A DNA stretch of 25,817 bases, from positions 1-25,817 of the forward strand of contig JAVBMC010000059.1 in NCBI GenBank assembly GCA_031552845.1, in the 5' to 3' direction. Below are positions 25,214 to 25,817 of this stretch, one piece after another. The DNA comes from JAVBMC01 sp031552845 (GTDB taxonomy: Bacteria > Verrucomicrobiota > Kiritimatiellia > RFP12 > DVOR01). The translations under genes and the position numbers were made by a program. The first letter of the stretch is position 1. Each line of letters opens with the position of its first letter. Below the pieces are notes generated by a model. It did no database searches, was not told the origin of the DNA, and worked only from the letters and a program-made list of their open reading frames with translations.

Positions 25214-25246
25214 AAGGGCACGGGTACTCCGCGCCCTTTCTTTTTT
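25214..25246 (+). terminator. Rho-independent terminator of the giant gene
   Basis: AAGGGC-A-CGG (25214-25223), loop GTACT, CCG-C-GCCCTT (25229-25238): a 10-step stem with one A-C mismatch, followed by TCTTTTTT. It lies 48 bp after the stop codon. Confidence 0.88.
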
Positions 25247-25296
25247 ACAGTATTACTCCGTGGGGAGAAGTTGTGGGTGGGGTGGTTATCCTTGGC

Positions 25297-25326
25297 TTGC
25301 TTTTGTGTGGGGGTACAGGGTATAAT
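25297..25326 (+). promoter_or_regulatory. Promoter of the interrupted peptidase gene
   Basis: TTGCTT (25297-25302), 18 bp, perfect TATAAT (25321-25326). Transcription would start near 25333, about 6 bases before ATG 25339, so the leader is extremely short. A GTG-type start at 25273, in the same frame, lies upstream of this promoter and is unlikely. Confidence 0.6.
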
Positions 25327-25338
25327 GGGGTGACTGTT

Positions 25339-25680
25339 ATGAAGGGGAATAAAAGAGAGTCTGTCGCGGGTGTTAACGGGGTGCCTGCGGGGGAATTGAG
25401 GCGGCGGTTGGCGCGGTTTCGGGAGGAATTGCGTAAAGCGGCGGTGGATGTGGCGTATTTGTCGTTGGAGCCGTCGGTGTTTTATTTGTCGGGGGTGCGG
25501 ACTGACAATGGGGTGTTGGTTGTACCGCAGCGGGGGCGGGTGGTTTTGTTAACGGATTTTCGTTATGTGGCGGCGGCGGAGCGGGTGTTGCCGGCGTGGG
25601 TGGATTTGGAGTTGCTGGAGTTGTCGGCGGAGGGGCGTGGAGTGGCGGCGCGGCGTGTGCAGCGGGCGCGGTTGTTGGGG
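25339..25680 (+). pseudogene. M24-family (Xaa-Pro-type) aminopeptidase, truncated by IS insertion
   Basis: The first 114 codons of a metallopeptidase gene. The visible part is the creatinase/prolidase N-terminal domain: LRRRLARFREELRKAAVDVAYLSLEPSVFYLSGVRTDNGVLVV, then VLLTDFRYVAAAERVLP. The metal-binding pita-bread peptidase domain, which should follow and make up most of a roughly 350-residue protein, is missing. At 25681 the frame runs into the insertion sequence and stops after five foreign codons (VHCNK). The gene is therefore broken at this point; its other part may lie beyond the element. Third codon positions are very rich in G, unlike the 3' end of the preceding gene. Confidence 0.85.
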
Positions 25681-25817
25681 GTTCATTGCAATAAATGATT
25701 TCACTTTCTGGCGACTTTTTTCAAGGCGGCATTCCAGAGCTCAAGAGCGCTTTGCCCGTCAAAGATCTTGCGAGGGAGCCGGTTGATGAAGGCGACGCCT
25801 TCGGCCAGTTCGCGGTG
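25681..25817 (-). mobile_element. Second copy of the IS30-like element, inverted (right window edge)
   Basis: The reverse complement matches positions 4-140 almost throughout, with several scattered differences. The element end GTTCATTGCAATAAATGA starts at about 25681 and interrupts the peptidase gene. The remainder lies outside the window. Confidence 0.85.
25701..25817 (-). CDS. Transposase, C-terminal fragment (IS30-like, partial at window edge)
   Basis: A minus-strand frame enters from the right edge and stops at 25701-25703, giving 38 visible residues. It is near-identical to the fragment at 1-114 (shared HRELAEGVAFINRLPRKIF) but has ELW for EHW and two extra residues (RK) before the stop. 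It is the same transposase family, with catalytic residues outside the window. Confidence 0.65.
   Translation of the reverse strand, partial: HRELAEGVAFINRLPRKIFDGQSALELWNAALKKVARK

Noticed and set aside
1..25817. Composite transposon bounded by the two IS copies
   Set aside because: The segment holds core genes (thrS, infC, recJ, metF), and the copies have diverged; a 25-kb mobile unit is unlikely.

Overview
The window reads as one chromosomal stretch from a bacterium of the PVC superphylum, most likely a gut-type Kiritimatiellota or relative. This is inference, based on a MoxR/DUF58/BatA-type operon with very large membrane von Willebrand A (VWA) proteins and on a giant secreted parallel beta-helix protein carrying InlB B-type repeats. 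Both window ends lie inside copies of one insertion sequence in opposite orientation, with the transposase 3' ends pointing inward. The two ends fall at almost the same point of that element, as expected when an assembly breaks at a repeat.

Layout. (1) 1-140: end of an IS30-like element. (2) 147-1555, minus: two overlapping paralogous genes of unknown function behind a sigma70-type promoter. (3) 1721-1830: five tandem 22-bp palindromic units. (4) 2001-7456, plus: thrS (no TGS domain), infC (apparent AUC start), a lone TRAP large permease gene and recJ. (5) 7525-16420, plus: a four-gene operon behind a near-consensus promoter, encoding an FHA-MoxR ATPase fusion, a DUF58 protein, a BatA-like VWA protein with a PA14 domain, and an 1117-aa membrane VWA/glutamine-amidotransferase-like protein. 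(6) 16485-17363, minus: metF, apparently on a leaderless mRNA. (7) 17503-18300: decayed region with a DUF4469-like C-terminal remnant, a strong terminator, 23-bp tandem repeats and a long nested hairpin. (8) 18318-25246: a complete transcription unit (promoter, 2245-codon gene, terminator) for a secreted protein with four beta-helix modules. (9) 25297-25680: the start of an M24-type peptidase gene, cut by the second IS copy.

How the parts work together. The thrS-infC pair is the usual translation cluster, but rpmI-rplT, its normal continuation, is absent and replaced by a TRAP permease gene and recJ. The four-gene operon is the most system-like object. By family knowledge, a MoxR AAA+ ATPase acts as chaperone for VWA proteins. 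Here the ATPase carries its own phosphopeptide-binding FHA domain and one VWA partner carries a PA14 carbohydrate-binding-type domain. That suggests a phospho-regulated envelope complex that senses glycan or cell-wall state; this last step is inference.

Six sigma70-like promoters with 17-18 bp spacing can be read by eye (before the hypothetical pair, thrS, the MoxR operon, metF, the giant gene and the peptidase gene). Several of them decide between alternative start codons. No tRNA, rRNA or CRISPR array was seen.
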